Shown in pieces: positions 5,875 to 8,967 of a stretch of DNA of 8,967 nucleotides; within the stretch, counting starts at the first letter, position 1; each line of letters starts with the position of its first letter. A program made the position numbers and the translations under genes. The stretch is taken from positions 1 through 8,967 of the forward strand of contig CALCZU010000111.1 in NCBI GenBank assembly GCA_937903155.1, given 5' to 3'. This DNA is from an uncultured Bdellovibrionales bacterium. GTDB lineage: Bacteria; Bdellovibrionota; FAC87; UBA2466. The notes under the pieces were generated by a model that did not search any database, was not told where the DNA came from, and was given only the letters and a program-made list of their open reading frames with translations.

Positions 5875-7776
5875 ATGAAATCATTTTCTGTTTGTTTACA
5901 CATCACATTATTTATCGCTTCTTTTGCATTCTTCGCTCACGCTGAGAAAAACTTCGTCTGGGATCGCACTGGTACCTCCGGCGTGGACGCGCAGAACGGT
6001 CAAAATGGAAGAGGACCGGGTTCATCGGGAAGTTCCGCAAATCAAGCTACTGCCGGACTGAGCGCACGCACGGTGCAGGTTTGGGTAAAAAGAGGAGAAA
6101 ATAATCCCGCCGTAGCTCGCCTTGAATTCACGGGTGAACAGACTATCGATGTCGATCTCAACGATATCGACGAACTTGTCTTAAAAGCCAACGGTGGTCG
6201 CGGAGGAAATGGCGGCGTGGGTGGAAACGGAGTGAATGGTGAAGACGGCCACAAAGGAATCAGCTGTGGTCCTCTCTCCGGATTAGCGACGAGTGGAAAA
6301 CGCGGTCAAGATGGAGGCAGCGCCGGTGCTGGGTCTAGCGGTATGGACGGCGGAGATGCGGGCGATATCATCGTGAATGTGCAAGAAGAAGACGCTTATC
6401 TTCTTGTGAAAATGGCATTTGAAGCGAAAGGGGGCGACGGAGGTCGAGCGGGACGTCATGGTCAAGAGGGTCTTGGCGGCAGGGGCGGATTGCCCGGAGA
6501 CAGTTCGTACTACGATATTGGTGAAGGAAAAACGATCAGTTGTATTTCATTCGCCAGTCGAGGAGACGACGGAAAAAGAGGTGAGATGCCCAATACCGGA
6601 ATTTTTTCAGGGCGCAGCGGGCGTGATGGACGTGTACAAATCCGAGTCTACACCAAAGAAGGCACCGAAAAAACTTACTCGGATATTTTTAAACTCGTCT
6701 GGGAAAAAGCCGAATTCTTAGATGAAAATCAAGATGGAATTCTTGAAGTGGGCGAAAGAGTGAAATTGAAATCTTTAGTTCTCAGCAATACCGGAAAGAT
6801 GCCCGTTCCGACGGCAGACCTTGAGATCGCCGATCCGGGGACTGGATTGAAACTTATCTCGAATAATCTTCCAAAATTCCCAGCCGGAATTTTGTCGGGA
6901 ACATTTAAACCCGTTCAATTCGACGCGAAAGATGTTTCGGTCTATCAGATCAATGGTCAGATCGATCGCACCCAAGCATCTTTTAAAATCAACGGCGTTA
7001 AATTCAAAGTACCACGCCAATTTCAGATAGCTTCGGGTTCGCCCCTATTATTAACGGTTTCTCCCTCGTTAAATGTGACGGATGCGACAAAAGGAGTTCC
7101 TTTCGAAATCAACTTAAAAAACCTTTCCGCACTGACGTTCGGAAATCAAGCTCAGGAAAGACCTCTGAAACTCCGTTTAGAGTTCACGGGAAAAACCAAT
7201 TCTTTTCAAGTTCTTGAAAATCGTGGATGGAGAAAGCCTTCAGCAGATTCACTGGTGTGGGAACAATCCGTGTCAAAAATTTCGTCTCAGGAGACAGTTC
7301 AATTCACGGGAGAAATTTTCCCTAATGAACAGGCACTTCTTAACGTAAACGAGACCCTAAAAATTTCCGTGATTACCCATGGAATCGAAGAGGGGGCGGG
7401 CGATAAAGTCCTTGAAACAAAACAAGCGTCGGTTACTTACGCATTGCCTGCAGAATTTAAGGATATTTCTTTAAATCAAAAAATTAAACCATTCGAAATT
7501 CATGCCGGATATCCCAATGGAAAAAGATACCGATTGAATTTTCTTTGGATCCGTCGCCAAGCCAATAGCGACTCGTTGACGATTCAGTACGAACTCGACA
7601 AGTGGGGGTTGAATAATTCTCCCATCTACACGTTTAAGCTCGATGAAGTCCGGTCTTACGTCCCAGTACTCGCGCGTGAGAAATCACTGACAAAAGAACA
7701 AGTCATCGATTTGATTTGTAAGAAAGTCGCTCCGAAGACCGAAAAAGGCTGGAAAATCGAAGGTTGCGGAGCCTAG
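5875..7776 (+). CDS. Secreted protein with duplicated Gly-X-Y modules and EF-hand-like loop
   Basis: This encodes 633 aa. AAGGGG six bases before the ATG supports the start. A Sec signal peptide covers 1-23 (cut after AHA). Residues 101-168 and 177-257 are two copies of one module: an eight-triplet Gly-X-Y run (107-130 and 187-210), then ISC (129-131, 221-223), GKRG (141-144, 233-236), SGxDG (155-159, 248-252) and a short strand ending in V. Proline is scarce, so a polyglycine-II bundle is as likely as a collagen triple helix. DENQDGILEVGE (283-294) is a canonical 12-residue EF-hand loop (Asp283, Asn285, Asp287, Gly288, Glu294). It leads into LVLSNTG, the usual opening of Ig-like domains in surface proteins. 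Strand-rich sequence continues to about 525. The C-terminal part (about 550-633) looks like a separate small domain with Cys615 and Cys631. A periplasmic or surface structural or adhesive role is inference. No sorting signal is recognised. Confidence -1.
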   Translation: MKSFSVCLHITLFIASFAFFAHAEKNFVWDRTGTSGVDAQNGQNGRGPGSSGSSANQATAGLSARTVQVWVKRGENNPAVARLEFTGEQTIDVDLNDIDELVLKANGGRGGNGGVGGNGVNGEDGHKGISCGPLSGLATSGKRGQDGGSAGAGSSGMDGGDAGDIIVNVQEEDAYLLVKMAFEAKGGDGGRAGRHGQEGLGGRGGLPGDSSYYDIGEGKTISCISFASRGDDGKRGEMPNTGIFSGRSGRDGRVQIRVYTKEGTEKTYSDIFKLVWEKAEFLDENQDGILEVGERVKLKSLVLSNTGKMPVPTADLEIADPGTGLKLISNNLPKFPAGILSGTFKPVQFDAKDVSVYQINGQIDRTQASFKINGVKFKVPRQFQIASGSPLLLTVSPSLNVTDATKGVPFEINLKNLSALTFGNQAQERPLKLRLEFTGKTNSFQVLENRGWRKPSADSLVWEQSVSKISSQETVQFTGEIFPNEQALLNVNETLKISVITHGIEEGAGDKVLETKQASVTYALPAEFKDISLNQKIKPFEIHAGYPNGKRYRLNFLWIRRQANSDSLTIQYELDKWGLNNSPIYTFKLDEVRSYVPVLAREKSLTKEQVIDLICKKVAPKTEKGWKIEGCGA

Positions 7777-8967
7777 TACCGCCAGTTCCATTCTAAAAGA
7801 GTCGTAAGCGACCGTTCGGCCGCCATAAAAGGGTTTTCAAGATACGTATTGATTCCCCAATGGGGGCCGAGTTTTCGGCGAACGCCTAACGTTTTAACTG
7901 CATGGAAGTCCGTACCAATCGTCATGGACGTATTATCGGCGAGTTTTACTTTAGCCCAGAAAGATCGCGAACTGCCTTCGTAACCGATACTTTCGATAGG
8001 AGTGGAAGCAAGCGCGTAGAGCGACGCTAAGCCAATGGCCCCATCTGCGAGCGCGTCTCGTGCACTTCCAACCGACTTCAACTCGTCGCTATCTAAGGCA
8101 TCCAGCGACCGCCCGAAAAGAAGCACCGCGATGACTTGTTTTTCAGAAATAGGCGGATCACTTGTAAAATGCACACTCGGATGGGCGAGCACACCATCAA
8201 TCGAGATAAAAATTGCATAATCAACGTACGAAACTTGGATTTTTCCGTGGATTTCACTGTTCTCAGGTTTTGTTCCCAGAGTCACTTGCATGTATTTCAC
8301 TTCTGCATTTCGGCGAAAAAGAGGAAGAGAAAAGGGAGTGATTTCAACTTTTCCGACCATCGGCGAATCCGGTTTCATCTCTAAATTTAAAGCCAAAGGA
8401 ATGGGCTGTTTTGAAAGCGTAGAAATCAAACGAATGGGATGAGTTTTAGGAGAGTTCAGATTCAAACTGAAGCGAAACGGGGAAGCCTCAGAATTTTCTA
8501 CTTTTTTAGGGGTCGACTTTTTCTGCCCCTCTTCGATTCTAGGATCAGGAACAAATCGAGGAAGTGCATAGGGATCGAGCGGAGGTAAAACGAGTTGAAC
8601 GTCATTGAACTCAACATTTATCGCAAGATCACTGGTTGTGCGAGACGGGTCTAAAGCAAACTTTCCTTCCGTCACGAGATTAAAAACCTGTCTTTCAGAT
8701 TTTAAATCGGTCGTTAATTTAAAAGGAAACTCAATCGCATCGCCTTTCAATTTTCCTTCGCCGCTCACTTTAAGCGAGATTCCCCCATCTAGAGAACTTA
8801 ACGGTTCAGGGATTGGAAATCGTGTCTTCGAAAAGAAAGCAACAAAACGTTGTAGTTTTTTAATCGCAATGTTTGAATCTACAGAATAATTCCAATTCTC
8901 GATCGGAACTTCAGCATCTCCTTTGATATTGAGGGTAATTTCGCCACTGCCCTCTTTCACGGGAGAA
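7773..8967 (-). CDS. tamB: TamB-like translocation/assembly protein, C-terminal part
   Basis: The reading frame is open to the right edge, so the N-terminal part is missing; GTG at 8960 is just an internal valine. About 397 residues are present, whereas TamB proteins usually exceed 1000. The start of the piece is strand-rich (beta-groove repeats, for example LNIKGDAEVPIENWNYSV). The end matches the conserved TamB (DUF490) C-terminal domain: PPISEKQVIAVLLFGRSLD, then a helical Ala/Gly-rich stretch (DALADGAIGLASLYALA), strands such as SMTIGTDFHAVKTLGVRRKLGPHWGINTYLENP, and a last beta strand ending in an aromatic (LEWNWRY). TamB is anchored in the inner membrane, spans the periplasm and contacts the BamA-like TamA. 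It acts in outer-membrane protein assembly and phospholipid transport. Its stop overlaps that of the convergent Gly-X-Y gene at CTAG. Confidence -1.
   Translation of the reverse strand, partial: SPVKEGSGEITLNIKGDAEVPIENWNYSVDSNIAIKKLQRFVAFFSKTRFPIPEPLSSLDGGISLKVSGEGKLKGDAIEFPFKLTTDLKSERQVFNLVTEGKFALDPSRTTSDLAINVEFNDVQLVLPPLDPYALPRFVPDPRIEEGQKKSTPKKVENSEASPFRFSLNLNSPKTHPIRLISTLSKQPIPLALNLEMKPDSPMVGKVEITPFSLPLFRRNAEVKYMQVTLGTKPENSEIHGKIQVSYVDYAIFISIDGVLAHPSVHFTSDPPISEKQVIAVLLFGRSLDALDSDELKSVGSARDALADGAIGLASLYALASTPIESIGYEGSSRSFWAKVKLADNTSMTIGTDFHAVKTLGVRRKLGPHWGINTYLENPFMAAERSLTTLLEWNWRY

Noticed and set aside
8035..8384. Two plus-strand open frames antisense to the TamB-like gene
   Set aside because: They are overlapping shadows of the conserved C-terminal TamB region, without ribosome binding sites.
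1..8967. Defence system, toxin-antitoxin pair or mobile island
   Set aside because: The small genes were examined for toxin-antitoxin pairing. The only tandem pair joins an exported LEA-like protein to an acidic protein, which does not fit. No nuclease, transposase, integrase, phage or CRISPR signature was seen.

Overview
The window looks like chromosomal DNA from a diderm (Gram-negative-type) bacterium. It encodes a TamB-like C-terminus, an AsmA-like anchored protein, several Sec signal peptides and an O-antigen-type nucleotide-sugar enzyme. The mix of large orphan secreted proteins, Gly-X-Y-rich secreted protein and many small hydrophilic proteins reminds me of the Bdellovibrio group, but this is an impression and not a placement. 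I see no rRNA, tRNA, CRISPR array, transposase or phage gene.

Layout. Positions 1-130 hold two units of a short dispersed palindromic-type repeat, one of them interrupted. Positions 158-1171 (-) encode an exported protein with three OB-like repeats. It is divergent from rfbG (1263-2363, +), a CDP-glucose 4,6-dehydratase without its usual pathway partners. Convergent to rfbG is a two-gene minus-strand unit: a 70-aa acidic protein (2685-2897) followed by a 99-aa exported LEA-like protein (2368-2667). Divergent from that unit is a 633-aa AsmA-like membrane-anchored protein (3074-4975, +). Its stop overlaps the stop of a small membrane protein (4972-5184, -) at a CTAG. A 57-aa hydrophilic protein (5292-5465, +) follows and ends at a strong intrinsic terminator shared with a convergent 66-aa Gly-rich protein (5536-5736, -). 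Next comes a 633-aa secreted protein with duplicated Gly-X-Y modules and an EF-hand-like loop (5875-7776, +). It meets the C-terminal part of a TamB-like protein (7773-8967, -, cut by the window edge), again at a shared CTAG.

How the genes fit together. The theme is the cell envelope. The AsmA-like and TamB-like proteins belong to families that carry phospholipid between the inner and outer membranes, RfbG supplies a deoxysugar precursor for surface polysaccharide, and two large proteins are exported to the periplasm or surface. Five small proteins (57-99 aa), mostly hydrophilic, sit between them and may be stress or envelope accessory proteins. Strands alternate almost gene by gene, so most genes are probably transcribed separately. 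The only clear multi-gene unit is the 70-aa/99-aa pair. There is no gene-free stretch over 300 bases.
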